The notes below the pieces were generated by a model. The model was not told where the DNA came from. It made no database searches and worked only from the letters and a program-made list of their open reading frames with translations. A stretch of 22,061 nucleotides of DNA from an uncultured Collinsella sp. (GTDB lineage Bacteria > Actinomycetota > Coriobacteriia > Coriobacteriales > Coriobacteriaceae), in assembly GCA_900550205.1 (NCBI GenBank), contig URRJ01000013.1, forward strand, positions 1 to 22,061, written 5' to 3'. The position numbers and the translations under genes are program-made. The stretch's first letter is position 1. Each line of letters begins with the position of its first letter. Below are positions 6,149 through 14,723 of the stretch, one piece after another.

Positions 6149-8323
6149 TTAGGGGAGGAGTTTCATCGCGGCGTCGTGGGCGGCGTACTCGTAAGCGTCA
6201 TCGAGGGGCTTGAGCGGCAGCAGGGCGGCGGCCTGTGCGTCGCCACGGCGCTCGAGGGCGTGGGCGATGAGCCAGTCAGCGAGCGCGGGGTTCTTGGGTA
6301 GTGCCGGTCCGTGTAGGTACGTGCCGATGACGCCCTTGTAGATGAGGCCTTCAAAGCCATCGTCGCCGTTGTTGCCGGTACCCGTGACGACGGACGTTCC
6401 GAGCGGCGTGGCCTCTGCATCGAGCAGGGTGCGGCCGCCGTGGTTCTCGAATCCCACAAAGGGCTCGGGTGCCAGGTCGGTCTTGACGGCGACGTTGCCG
6501 ATCAGGCGGTCGGAGCCGCGCACGGTCTCGGCGGCAATGACGCCCAGGCCCTCGATGCGATTCTCGCCCATATAGTACGAACGGCCGAGCAGCTGATAGC
6601 TGCCGCAGATAGCGAGCAGCGAGCCGCCGTCCTCAACATAGGCCGCAACCTTGTCTTTTTGAGCGAGCAGCTCGTGTGCCACGGCCAACTGATCGCGGTC
6701 GGAGCCACCGCCCATCATGACGATGTCGGCGTCGGCGAGATCGAGCGACTCGCCCATACGGACCTCGTCCACGCGCACGGGAATGCCACGCCAGGCGCAG
6801 CGGCGCTCGAGGGCGATGACGTTGCCGCCGTCGCCATAGAGGTTGAGGGCATCGGGATACAGGTAGACGATGCGCAGCGGGCGCGAAAGCTCGACCGGCG
6901 CAATATCCGTGGGGACAGCGCTGCCATCGACGCGCGTTACAGCGTGGGAGGCAACCGAGCTCGCATCGGTGCTCTTAAGCCCGTCGAGCTCCTTGACCAG
7001 CGGCGGGAAGGCCGTGTAGTTGGCGACGGCGTAGAAGGTGTCATCGGCGGCCTCGTCTGCCACGGCGCCGATCGCCTGCTCGATATTCGAGATGATGGCG
7101 GAGTCGATGCCGGCGTACTTGAGACGCACCTGCATATCGTGTGCACGCGTGCCGCCGGCAAAGGCGACAAGCCCTGGGGTATCGGCGATGCGCTCGAAGT
7201 CGACGTCGTAGATCCAGGAGACATCGTGGCCGTCGGCACTGTTGTCGTTCAGGAAGAAAGCGCAGAGCCTGCCGCCTGCCGTTTTAATGGACTGGATCTG
7301 GCGATCGAAGCCCACGGGATTCTTGGCCAGGTTTGCCTCGACGGTACGGCCGGCGATCTCCCAGCGGCCCATGCGTCCGCCGGCGGGCATGTAGACATCG
7401 AGCGTGGGCTGCAGGTGCGCCGTATCCACGCCTAACTCATGTGCGGCAAAGAATGCGGCGGCAACGTTGTAGACCATGTACAGGCCGTTGTAGCGCGTGG
7501 CGATGTGCGCGGCTGGTGCGCTGGAATCAGATCCAAATACCAGGTCAAAACCATAGCCATCGCGACTGAGCTCCACATTCGTTACGCGGCGGACCAGTGC
7601 GGGGCGTGCCCAACCGCACGAGGGGCAATGGTAGGCGCCGAGTTGACCATACTGTACGTAGTCGTACTCCAACGGGGCGTTGCACTGCGAGCAAAAACGC
7701 GAGTCGCTGATGCGGCCAGACTCGGTGTTGGTGGCGCCATCGATGCCAAAGGCAATACTCGCGTTGGGAACGCGCGCGGCAATCGAGGCGCACAGCGGGT
7801 CGTCGGCGTTGTAGATGAGCGTCGTTGCCGGCGAAAGCTCCAACGCGTGGGCGATGACCTCCTGGGTGTGATCGATCTCGCCATAGCGATCCAGCTGGTC
7901 GCGGAACAGGTTGAGCAGCACGAAGTACGTCGGCTTGAGCTTGGGCAGGACGCGCACGGTGTAGAGCTCATCGCATTCAAAAACGCCCACGCGCTTGCCG
8001 CCGGCTCGCTTGAGGCCGCTGCGCGCCTCGAGCAGTGCGCCCACCACGCCCGGCTCCATGTTGTTGCCGGCGCGGTTGCATACCACGGTGGCGCCGCTGG
8101 CGGCAACGGCGTCGGCGATCAGGTTCGAAGTGGTGGTCTTACCGTTGGTGCCGGTGATCACCACGCTGCGGTCGACAAGACTCGCGAGGTCGCTCAGCAG
8201 CTCGGGGTTGATCTTCATGGCGATGCGGCCGGGGAGTACGCCGCCCTGGCGCTTAAGGACGGAGCGCAGCCCCCAGCGGGCGATATCGCTCGAGGTGCAG
8301 GCAAGAGATGAGCGGAGGTTCAT
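6149..8323 (-). CDS. murT-gatD: Single-chain MurT-GatD fusion (lipid II isoglutaminyl synthase)
   Basis: MurT and GatD normally form a two-protein complex that amidates the alpha-carboxyl of D-Glu in lipid II using glutamine. Here both halves lie in one 724-residue frame. MurT half: Mur-ligase P-loop GTNGKTTTS (58-66), a Cys4 zinc ribbon (Cys211, 214, 233, 236), NLAKNPVGFD (331-340) and NDNSADGHDVSWIYD (359-373) in the C-terminal domain. After a Ser/Ala/Asp-rich linker (about 450-480) comes the GatD half: NLYGDGGN (494-501), nucleophile Cys573 in AICGSYQ, and catalytic-type His671 in TYLHGP. Lengths of both halves match the separate proteins. AGGAA lies about 8 bases before the ATG. It follows two TPR-like genes by 45 bases and ends at a strong terminator. 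I see no frameshift; the fusion could still reflect a sequencing error removing a stop. Confidence 0.92.
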   Translation of the reverse strand: MNLRSSLACTSSDIARWGLRSVLKRQGGVLPGRIAMKINPELLSDLASLVDRSVVITGTNGKTTTSNLIADAVAASGATVVCNRAGNNMEPGVVGALLEARSGLKRAGGKRVGVFECDELYTVRVLPKLKPTYFVLLNLFRDQLDRYGEIDHTQEVIAHALELSPATTLIYNADDPLCASIAARVPNASIAFGIDGATNTESGRISDSRFCSQCNAPLEYDYVQYGQLGAYHCPSCGWARPALVRRVTNVELSRDGYGFDLVFGSDSSAPAAHIATRYNGLYMVYNVAAAFFAAHELGVDTAHLQPTLDVYMPAGGRMGRWEIAGRTVEANLAKNPVGFDRQIQSIKTAGGRLCAFFLNDNSADGHDVSWIYDVDFERIADTPGLVAFAGGTRAHDMQVRLKYAGIDSAIISNIEQAIGAVADEAADDTFYAVANYTAFPPLVKELDGLKSTDASSVASHAVTRVDGSAVPTDIAPVELSRPLRIVYLYPDALNLYGDGGNVIALERRCAWRGIPVRVDEVRMGESLDLADADIVMMGGGSDRDQLAVAHELLAQKDKVAAYVEDGGSLLAICGSYQLLGRSYYMGENRIEGLGVIAAETVRGSDRLIGNVAVKTDLAPEPFVGFENHGGRTLLDAEATPLGTSVVTGTGNNGDDGFEGLIYKGVIGTYLHGPALPKNPALADWLIAHALERRGDAQAAALLPLKPLDDAYEYAAHDAAMKLLP

Positions 8324-8368
8324 GAAACCGTTCCTAACGTAAACGACATGGTCGGGTCGAGTGCATCA

Positions 8369-9412
8369 CTAAAATCCGTAGCGGCGCGCAAATTCCTGGG
8401 CAAGCTGCGACACGTCTTCGCAGGCATTGGCCCAGGGGGCAAAGTCGGGAGTGTCCGAGATAATGCCGTCCGCTTCCCAAACGGCCTGGTGCGAAAGATC
8501 CCAGGGATCGCGTGGCTCGGGCCGGCAGGGAAGGTACGGTGTCTGGTACATGGGATTCAGCAAGAAGAACGCGCCGCCCTCGCAGCGGTTAGCGAACTCA
8601 CGCAGCGCACGCGCCGCCGGACGCATTTTGTTCGTTTTGAACAATAGGATTGTGCGGGCGAGCAGGTACCAGGGGGAGTTCTCGAGTGCATCGGCTCCCA
8701 CCTGTTCCTCGAGCTGGTGAGCCAGGGCAAAAAAGCCGTCCTGGTCTTCCAAGCGAGCGAGGGCGAGCAACACGGTGCCGGCAGCTCGGGTGGGATAGCC
8801 TTCTGCTTTAAGGACGCGGCGGGCGTAGTTGGCAGCAGCGCGGTAGCGGGCGCTCGCCATGCACAGCTGCGAGATGGCCTCGAGCGTGTGGAGCCACCCG
8901 ATAAGTGCCGGCTCGCTCACGGTGAGATCTGCCGCCGTCACGCCGTCCGTCAAAACTTTGTTGGCCCAGTAATGTGGGGCCTCCATATCGAACCCGGGCA
9001 CGCTTTGCTGCAGGTAATCGGCCGTGGTCGCTTCGAGCTTCATCAGGTCGCCCAGGCAGGCGTCAACGGGCGTGTCGGCCAGGATGATGGCGAGCAGCTG
9101 CGCGTCGACGGCAAGTGCATCGACGCGGACAATCTTGAGCAGTTCATCGCGCATGTCGTCGAACAGGCGATTGCGCGTCTGCTCGAACTCCTCGTCACTG
9201 CCCATGTCCTCGATGCGATGGAGCTCGTCGAGCAGGTGGCGATGAACACCGGCATAGGACAGCAGCGCCTGGGCATGCTCGGACTGCGCATACTTTTGGG
9301 GATTCGTACTAATGTCGTTATGGACAAGCTCGCGTGCTGCATCGGTGAGCTCGGGGTGCGATGCCAGATAGGTGCGCTCCAAGTAGGCGGGGATGTAGAC
9401 GCTCGGATCCAT
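8369..9412 (-). CDS. TPR-like helical protein of unknown function, second paralogue
   Basis: I do not recognise a named family. The 347-residue protein is rich in Ala, Leu, Glu and Arg and looks all-helical, without signal peptide or membrane segment, so it is probably cytoplasmic. A TPR-like helical pair is visible at about 187-222 (SARYRAAANYARRVLKAEGY, then TVLLALARLE). This block, an upstream Asp/Ala/Leu-rich segment (about 98-135) and the C-terminal PDFAPWANACEDV region all have counterparts in the gene just upstream, so the two are probably paralogues. Its ATG overlaps the upstream stop in TAATG, implying coupled translation. It sits 45 bases before murT-gatD in the same direction, so a role beside cell-wall amidation is possible but unproven. 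Confidence 0.7.
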   Translation of the reverse strand: MDPSVYIPAYLERTYLASHPELTDAARELVHNDISTNPQKYAQSEHAQALLSYAGVHRHLLDELHRIEDMGSDEEFEQTRNRLFDDMRDELLKIVRVDALAVDAQLLAIILADTPVDACLGDLMKLEATTADYLQQSVPGFDMEAPHYWANKVLTDGVTAADLTVSEPALIGWLHTLEAISQLCMASARYRAAANYARRVLKAEGYPTRAAGTVLLALARLEDQDGFFALAHQLEEQVGADALENSPWYLLARTILLFKTNKMRPAARALREFANRCEGGAFFLLNPMYQTPYLPCRPEPRDPWDLSHQAVWEADGIISDTPDFAPWANACEDVSQLAQEFARRYGF

Positions 9413-10488
9413 TAGAGGTCCCCTCCCTTAAATGGAAGCCCCTGCTCGGCTGCGCGCAGGATGCGCTCGTCGATCTGGGAACGCACGATGTCGTTGGTGG
9501 CGACCCAGGCGGCAAAGCTGGCGTTGTCGGGAGCGCCCAGGCCCTCCTGCAGTACCGGCGTCGCTTCGGACAGTGCAAGGACGAGCTCGTCGGTGGAGCC
9601 TGCACCCACGTTGACGCGGGCATAGACGCCATCGGGAAACTCGGTTTGGAAGTAGAGCGCCTCGGCTGCGTGCGGGCACGAGCGTGCAAGGATGCGCAAG
9701 TAGTGCTCGGCGCCCTCGTAGTCCAGCTCGCGCCAGGCAGCGCTCATCAGCGCGATGAGCGTCCACGGGTCCAAGTCGCGCTCCGCGTCCTTGGGACGAC
9801 GGCGCAGTGGCGTGTTGGCGAGATAGGGTACGGAGTGGGCAGAGCGAAAGCGCTTGAGTTCCTCGGCGGGGTATTCGAGCTTTGCCATGGCGAGCATCGC
9901 GGTGTGGCGGACACCAGCCGGATCGTTGGGGGCAAAGTCCAGGCTGCGGTTTGCGGCTTCGAATGACATACGGTAGCGGCCGCTAATGAGGGCGCGCGAC
10001 GCAAGGGCGGCAAGCCAGCGCAGGTAGGGGCGGCGCATAAGGTCGCCCGCGGCCTCGCGCTCGTAGGGGTCCTGCGCCGAGGCGATCTTGAGCGCCAAGT
10101 CGTGCTCGACTTCATCGCGCTTGGATACCAAGTACTGTACGTATTCCTCGTTGGATTCGGCGGTGAGCGCCGTCAGCATGCGCTGGGCATCCCAGTTGGT
10201 CGGATCGAGTGCGGCAGCCTCGCGAAGCATGTTCTCGGCAGCGGTCTCTTCCTGCTCGGCCTGGGCATCGTCGGGGATAAAGGGAATACGGTAGTCGACG
10301 GCCTCGACCACCTTGGCAATCAGATGTCCGGCGCGGTCGCGATCGTGCACGATGAGCGGCGCGGGGTTGCGGGTGAATTGCTCCATCAGACGCTCTACGG
10401 CGGCACCGTCGGTGAGCGGGATATTGTCGCGGCGCAAGGCCTCAAGAACGAGGCGATGGCAATCCTCTTGAATGGGATCGAATGCCAT
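9412..10488 (-). CDS. TPR-like helical protein of unknown function, first paralogue
   Basis: The 358-residue protein is predicted soluble and helical. TPR-like features include EAAALDPTNWDAQRMLTAL (about 90-108) and SGRYRMSFEAANRSLDFAPN (169-188) followed by TAMLAMAKLE, which aligns with the next gene at SARYRAAANYARRVLKAEGY. The C-terminal APDNASFAAWVATNDIV also resembles the partner's PDFAPWANACEDV. No catalytic motif is visible. The start at 10488 has AAAGGAGG four bases upstream, a very strong site; an in-frame ATG at 10518 lacks one. It heads the three-gene minus-strand operon that ends with murT-gatD. A TATATA on the minus strand near 10526-10532 may be its -10 box. Function unknown; scaffolding of partner proteins is the general role of TPR folds. 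Confidence 0.72.
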   Translation of the reverse strand: MAFDPIQEDCHRLVLEALRRDNIPLTDGAAVERLMEQFTRNPAPLIVHDRDRAGHLIAKVVEAVDYRIPFIPDDAQAEQEETAAENMLREAAALDPTNWDAQRMLTALTAESNEEYVQYLVSKRDEVEHDLALKIASAQDPYEREAAGDLMRRPYLRWLAALASRALISGRYRMSFEAANRSLDFAPNDPAGVRHTAMLAMAKLEYPAEELKRFRSAHSVPYLANTPLRRRPKDAERDLDPWTLIALMSAAWRELDYEGAEHYLRILARSCPHAAEALYFQTEFPDGVYARVNVGAGSTDELVLALSEATPVLQEGLGAPDNASFAAWVATNDIVRSQIDERILRAAEQGLPFKGGDL

Positions 10489-10885
10489 GGGGCCTCCTTT
10501 GCTGCGGTTAGGGTTCAAATGTCTCTATATAAGGTTCTAGTTTACCCGCATGTGGCACACCGGGGGTGCCGCACTTGGACATGCACCTTTGCACCACGAA
10601 GACGGATGTCGCACAAATGTCGGCACCTTGGACGACTGAGTGGTATCACGGTGCCGCAAACGGTCGATTTTTGGCGGCGAACGGGGCGCATTTTGGAGGG
10701 GCACCGTCCTGCCCGGGATATGTGGTCAACCTTGATAAAACGTTTGCCCAGCTTGGGAGTATGAATGCCCCACAAGGGTCTTCAGGGATAGAAAAAACGT
10801 TTCATCATTGTCGGCTTTAGGTGAATAACTGACCAACCAGAACGGTAAAATAGTGTTTGTCTGAGCGTTGAGACGTTTAGACATC
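10489..10885. other. Divergent intergenic region before the alcohol dehydrogenase
   Basis: No credible gene is seen. It has scattered GGTGCC/GGCACC half-sites (near 10555, 10565, 10622, 10650, 10700), two AAAACGTTT palindromic words near 10737 and 10795, and a TAAAAT at 10846-10851 that could be a -10 box for the plus-strand gene with an untranslated leader of about 130 bases. No classical Rex operator was found. Confidence 0.45.
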
Positions 10886-10948
10886 GCGCATTGCCATCGC
10901 CGGCAACGCGCAAAACGGTCCTAACGGAGCCAATCGGGTGTTCCGTTA
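10886..10948 (+). promoter_or_regulatory. Hairpins in the leader of the alcohol dehydrogenase gene
   Basis: GCGCATTGCC (10886-10895) pairs with GGCAACGCGC (10902-10911) with one mismatch and is followed by AAAA. A second stem, TAACGGA / TCCGTTA (10922-10928 and 10942-10948), lies 28 bases before the AGGAGG site. They could influence mRNA stability or expression; there is no T-run for termination. Confidence 0.45.
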
Positions 10949-10988
10949 TATACGCAAGTCTAAGAGGGGCTTGTTTAGGAGGCACAGT

Positions 10989-12212
10989 ATGGGACGTTTT
11001 ACCAATCCTCGCGATCTGTACTTTGGTGAGGGCGCTCGCCACGAGGTAAAGAACCTCAAGGGCAAGAAGGCCATCATCGTTTCTGGCGGCAGCTCTATGC
11101 GCCGCGGCGGGTTCCTGCAGGACGTTGAGGCCGACCTCAAAGAGGGCGGCTTCGAGGTCAAGCTGTTCGAGGGCGTCGAGTCCGATCCCTCCATCGAGAC
11201 CGTCATGAAGGGCGCCGAGGCCATGCGCGAGTTCGAGCCCGACTGGATTATCGCCATCGGCGGCGGCTCGCCCATCGATGCCGCTAAGGCCATGTGGGTC
11301 TTCTACGAGTATCCCGAGGAGTCCTTCGATAACATCATCCAGCCGTTCAGCTTCCCTGAGCTGCGTCAGAAGGCTCACTTCTGCGCCATCTCCTCTACCT
11401 CCGGTACCGCTACCGAGGTCACTGCCTTCTCCGTCATCACCGACTACGCCAAGGGCATCAAGTACCCGCTGGCCGACTTCAACATCACCCCTGATGTCGC
11501 CATCGTCGACCCCGAGCTCACCTACACCATGCCCGCCAAGCTGTGCGCTCACACCGGCATGGATGCTCTGACCCACTGCATGGAGGCCTACGTTTCCACC
11601 TGCGCCTCTATGTTCACCGACGCCAACGCTCTGCACGGCATCCGCGAGATCGTCGAGTGGCTGCCCAAGTCCTATGCTGGCGACCATGAGGCCCGTCAGC
11701 ACATGCACGAGGCTCAGTGCATCGCCGGTATCGCCTTCTCCTCGGGTCTGCTCGGCATCGTTCACTCCATGGCTCACAAGACCGGTGCTGCCTTCGAGAA
11801 CGGCCACATCATCCACGGTGCTGCTAACGCCATGTACCTGGGCAAGGTCATCCAGTGGAACTCCAAGGACCCGCGTGCTGCCGAGCGTTACGCTTACGTG
11901 GCCAAGGAGATCCTGCACCTTCCCGGCGAGACCAACGAGGAGCTCATCGCCGCGCTCGTCCAGAAGATCCGCGACCTCAACGACCAGCTCAACATTCCGC
12001 AGTCCATCAAGGATTACGCAAATGGTGGCGTGAAGGTCGACGCCGAGAACCCGCAGATGGTCTCCGAGGAGGAGTTCCTCGCCAAGCTGCCCGAGATCGC
12101 CGCGAACGCCGAGCAGGACGCCTGCACGCCCGAGAACCCGCGTGAGACCAAGGCTGCCGACTTCGAGAAGATTCTCAAGGCCTGCTACTACGACACCGAC
12201 ATCGATTTCTAA
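10989..12212 (+). CDS. Iron-containing alcohol dehydrogenase
   Basis: A 407-residue group III (iron-dependent) alcohol dehydrogenase, which interconverts alcohols and aldehydes with NAD(P)H during fermentation. The nucleotide-binding motif AIGGGSPIDAAKA is at 89-101; SSTSGTATEVT at about 135-145 follows. Probable metal ligands are Asp192 and His196 (in GMDALTHCMEAY), His259 (VHSMAH) and His276 (HIIHG, with a short insertion relative to FucO). The C-terminal end, DACTPENPRE..., resembles the C-terminal part of AdhE, so ethanol or butanol dehydrogenase activity is more likely than lactaldehyde reduction; the substrate is not determined by sequence. AGGAGG lies 6 bases before the chosen ATG. Codon bias suggests high expression. 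A terminator separates it from gldA. Confidence 0.92.
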   Translation: MGRFTNPRDLYFGEGARHEVKNLKGKKAIIVSGGSSMRRGGFLQDVEADLKEGGFEVKLFEGVESDPSIETVMKGAEAMREFEPDWIIAIGGGSPIDAAKAMWVFYEYPEESFDNIIQPFSFPELRQKAHFCAISSTSGTATEVTAFSVITDYAKGIKYPLADFNITPDVAIVDPELTYTMPAKLCAHTGMDALTHCMEAYVSTCASMFTDANALHGIREIVEWLPKSYAGDHEARQHMHEAQCIAGIAFSSGLLGIVHSMAHKTGAAFENGHIIHGAANAMYLGKVIQWNSKDPRAAERYAYVAKEILHLPGETNEELIAALVQKIRDLNDQLNIPQSIKDYANGGVKVDAENPQMVSEEEFLAKLPEIAANAEQDACTPENPRETKAADFEKILKACYYDTDIDF

Positions 12213-12234
12213 TCGACTCTTGTTATCGTAACGA

Positions 12235-12272
12235 GGGGCTCCGCACGTATCCGTACGGAGCCCCTTTTTTTC
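12235..12272 (+). terminator. Terminator after the alcohol dehydrogenase gene
   Basis: GGGGCTCCG (12235-12243) pairs with CGGAGCCCC (12256-12264), followed by seven T. It ends only 20 bases before the gldA ATG, so gldA is transcribed by read-through or from an unseen promoter inside this spacer. Confidence 0.95.
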
Positions 12273-12291
12273 TTTAGAGAATGGGAAAAAA

Positions 12292-13392
12292 ATGGCTGCA
12301 ATCTTCAATAGCCCCAGCAAGTACATCCAGGGTCCGGATGAGCTGGCCAAGCTCGGCTCCTATGTCGAGCCGCTCGGCGCTAAGGCCCTCGTCATCGTGA
12401 CGCCTTCGGGCAAGAAGCGCGTCGGTGCCAAGATCGAGGGCGGCTTTGCCGAGGCTAAGGCTGAGCTGTTGTTTGAGGACTTTAACGGCGAGTGCTCCAA
12501 GGGCGAGGTCGATCGTCTGGTTGCGCTCGCTCGCGACAACGGCTGCGACATCATCGTCGGCGTCGGTGGCGGCAAGATCCTCGACACCGCGAAGGCCGTT
12601 GCCTATTACCTGGAATCCCCGGTTATCATTTGCCCCACCATCGCCTCGACCGATGCACCGTGCTCGGCACTTTCGGTGCTCTACACCGACGACGGCCAGT
12701 TCGATAAATATCTCTTCCTTAAGGCAAACCCCAACATTGTCCTGATGGATACGACGGTTATCGCGGCGAGCCCGGTGCGCCTGACGGTTTCCGGTATGGG
12801 CGATGCGCTCGCAACCTACTTTGAGGCCCAGGCGACGCACGATGCCGACGGTAGCACCTGCGCCGGCGGCAAGGGCGGCATGGCTGGCTTGGCACTCGCC
12901 AAGCTCTGCTATGAGACGCTCATGGCCGATGGCGTGAAGGCCAAGGTCGCGTTGGAGAAGGGCGCGCTGACGCCTGCCGTGGAGCATATCATCGAGGCCA
13001 ATACGCTGCTTTCGGGCATTGGCTTTGAGAGCTCGGGCCTTGCTGCTGCTCATGCCATCCACAATGGCCTGACGATGCTGCCCGAGTGCCACGGCATGTA
13101 TCACGGCGAGAAGGTCGCCTTTGGCACCATCGTCCAGCTGGTACTCGAGGATGCCCCGACTGAGAAACTCGAGGAAGTCTTGGGCTTCTGCATTGAGTTG
13201 GGCCTGCCGGTCACGATGAAGGAACTTGGCGTTGCTGAGCTTACGCGCGAGAAGGCCATGATTGTTGCCGAGGCCGCGTGCGCGCCCGATGACACCATGT
13301 GCAACATGCCGTTTGAGGTGACGCCTGAGATGGTCGCCAACGCCATCCTGGGTGCCGACGCACTGGGTCACTACTACCTTATGGATGAGTAA
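12292..13392 (+). CDS. gldA: Glycerol dehydrogenase
   Basis: GldA oxidises glycerol to dihydroxyacetone with NAD, or the reverse. The 366-residue length is typical. Motifs: GVGGGKILDTAKA (90-102) for NAD, ASTDAPCSALSVLY (118-131) lining the substrate site, and probable zinc ligands Asp171 (GMGDALATYFEA), His254 (AAHAIHNG) and His271 (MYHGEK), matching the spacing of characterised GldA. The ribosome site is weak (GAGAATGGGA before an A-run), and the previous terminator is very close. It is followed by its own terminator and then by a diverged paralogue. Context with the alcohol dehydrogenase suggests polyol/alcohol redox balancing. Confidence 0.93.
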   Translation: MAAIFNSPSKYIQGPDELAKLGSYVEPLGAKALVIVTPSGKKRVGAKIEGGFAEAKAELLFEDFNGECSKGEVDRLVALARDNGCDIIVGVGGGKILDTAKAVAYYLESPVIICPTIASTDAPCSALSVLYTDDGQFDKYLFLKANPNIVLMDTTVIAASPVRLTVSGMGDALATYFEAQATHDADGSTCAGGKGGMAGLALAKLCYETLMADGVKAKVALEKGALTPAVEHIIEANTLLSGIGFESSGLAAAHAIHNGLTMLPECHGMYHGEKVAFGTIVQLVLEDAPTEKLEEVLGFCIELGLPVTMKELGVAELTREKAMIVAEAACAPDDTMCNMPFEVTPEMVANAILGADALGHYYLMDE

Positions 13393-13406
13393 ACTAAGGT
13401 AAGGAA

Positions 13407-13440
13407 GGGGCAAAGCTGACAGACGGCTTTGCCCCTTTTT
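13407..13440 (+). terminator. Terminator after gldA
   Basis: GGGGCAAAGC (13407-13416) pairs perfectly with GCTTTGCCCC (13426-13435), followed by TTTTT. Confidence 0.95.
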
Positions 13441-13444
13441 GCTA

Positions 13445-13475
13445 TGGTGCAAAGGGGTCAGATTACTTTGCACCA
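13445..13475. repeat. 10-bp inverted repeat between the two gld genes
   Basis: TGGTGCAAAG (13445-13454) and CTTTGCACCA (13466-13475) are perfect inverted arms around an 11-nt centre. No T-run follows on the plus strand. It shares GCAAAG with the adjacent terminator stem. It may be an operator for the next gene or a dispersed repeat. Confidence 0.65.
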
Positions 13476-13505
13476 ATTGTTGTTGATGAAAGGGCGGATT
13501 CTTGT

Positions 13506-14573
13506 ATGGCGCTTCCCATGGTTTATGGCGGTCCTGGCCGGTATGTTCAGGGGCCGGGCGAACTTTCGCGTCAGGGCAGGTATTTGTCATGGTTGGGTTG
13601 TGCTGCCTATGTCTTGTTTGACCAGGGCACCGAGGATCGGCTGTGCAGGCAGATCGTCGATGGATTTCTGGACGAAGACCTAAGCGAGCCGTTCTTTAAG
13701 ATCTATGACGGTCCGTGTACGGAAGAGGCCGTTGTCGATATGGCTAAGGAAGCCCAGGCTGAGTATTGCGACATGGTGGTGGGTATTGGCGGTGGCAAGA
13801 TGCTCGATATCGCCAAGGCAGTAGCGTTTTATGCCGAGTTGCCGTTATGCGTATGCCCCACGGCGGCTTCGATGGACGGTCCGTGCAGCGCGATTTCGGT
13901 GCTGTATCACGAGGATGGGTCGTTCGACCGCTACCTGATGCTCGAGAAGAATCCAGACCTGGTCGTGGTCGATACCAACGTGGTCGCGGCGGCTCCACTG
14001 CGTATGACGGTCGCTGGTATGGGCGATGCACTGGCAACGTACTTCGAGGCGCGTTCGTGTGTCGCAGCGCACGGCGCTAACGAGCACGGTGGTGCGTCGG
14101 GGCACTTGGCCCTGGTTGCGGCTCGTGCCTGCTACGACACGCTCATGGAGTGCGGTGTCGCTGCCAAACGCGATCTCAAAAAGGGCCGTATATCGCCGGC
14201 GGTTGAGCGTCTGATCGAGTGCAATATTCTGCTTTCGGGCGTTGGCTTTGAGAGTGGCGGTTTGGCGCTGGCGCATGCGATCGCCAACGGCCTGACGATT
14301 TTGCCCGAGTGCAAGGCCATGCACGGCGAGGCCGTAGCGTTTGGCCTGGTGGTGCAGATGCGCCTGGAGCGTGCGCCCGAGCTTGATCAGGTGCTCGAGT
14401 TTTGCCGGCGCGTTGGTCTGCCGACGACGCTCGAGGAGCTGGGCCTTGGCGAGATTTCCGATGCCGATCTGCAGGGTGTTGCAAATGCGGTCTTTAGAAA
14501 CGAGCGCAACATGGCCAACGAGCAGACCAAGGTGACCAAACAGAAGCTCGTGCAGCTCATGTGCGAGGCATAG
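13506..14573 (+). CDS. Glycerol-dehydrogenase-like paralogue
   Basis: A 355-residue member of the same family as the preceding GldA, and clearly similar along its length. NAD motif GIGGGKMLDIAKA (93-105) and predicted metal ligands Asp174 (GMGDALATYFEA), His257 (LAHAIANG) and His273 (AMHGEA) are kept, so it is probably active. The substrate loop differs: ASMDGPCSAISVLY replaces ASTDAPCSALSVLY, changing Thr to Met and Ala to Gly beside the active site, which suggests another polyol or hydroxyketone substrate. Codon use is less biased than in gldA, and T-ending codons are commoner, pointing to lower expression. AAAGGGCGG lies about 9 bases before the ATG. It is probably an independent unit because a terminator and an inverted repeat precede it. 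Confidence 0.88.
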   Translation: MALPMVYGGPGRYVQGPGELSRQGRYLSWLGCAAYVLFDQGTEDRLCRQIVDGFLDEDLSEPFFKIYDGPCTEEAVVDMAKEAQAEYCDMVVGIGGGKMLDIAKAVAFYAELPLCVCPTAASMDGPCSAISVLYHEDGSFDRYLMLEKNPDLVVVDTNVVAAAPLRMTVAGMGDALATYFEARSCVAAHGANEHGGASGHLALVAARACYDTLMECGVAAKRDLKKGRISPAVERLIECNILLSGVGFESGGLALAHAIANGLTILPECKAMHGEAVAFGLVVQMRLERAPELDQVLEFCRRVGLPTTLEELGLGEISDADLQGVANAVFRNERNMANEQTKVTKQKLVQLMCEA

Positions 14574-14723
14574 CTTGGCGCTTGATTGACCTTGTGCAAT
14601 CGAGGCGGCGATAGGCATATGCTATTTGCCGCAAAGATGCGCCGCGTGTAATTTGCCCGAGGCGTGAGCCGATGGCGTATCATTATCTTTTGCTTGTTTG
14701 CACTGCTCAGGGAGGGGCCGCGC
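14574..14723 (+). other. Spacer before the ferredoxin-like gene
   Basis: A 150-base spacer with no gene of its own. No terminator with a T-run follows the gld paralogue, so the next gene may be partly co-transcribed; TATCAT and TATCTT words near 14687-14696 are possible -10 boxes. Confidence 0.35.

Noticed and set aside
10520..10985. Rex operator controlling the alcohol dehydrogenase
   Set aside because: Expected by analogy, but no TTGTGAA...TTCACAA-like site is present.
10782..12350. Long minus-strand open frame (522 codons) opposite the alcohol dehydrogenase
   Set aside because: Antisense shadow with repetitive Gly/Val/Leu composition and no ribosome site or family motif.
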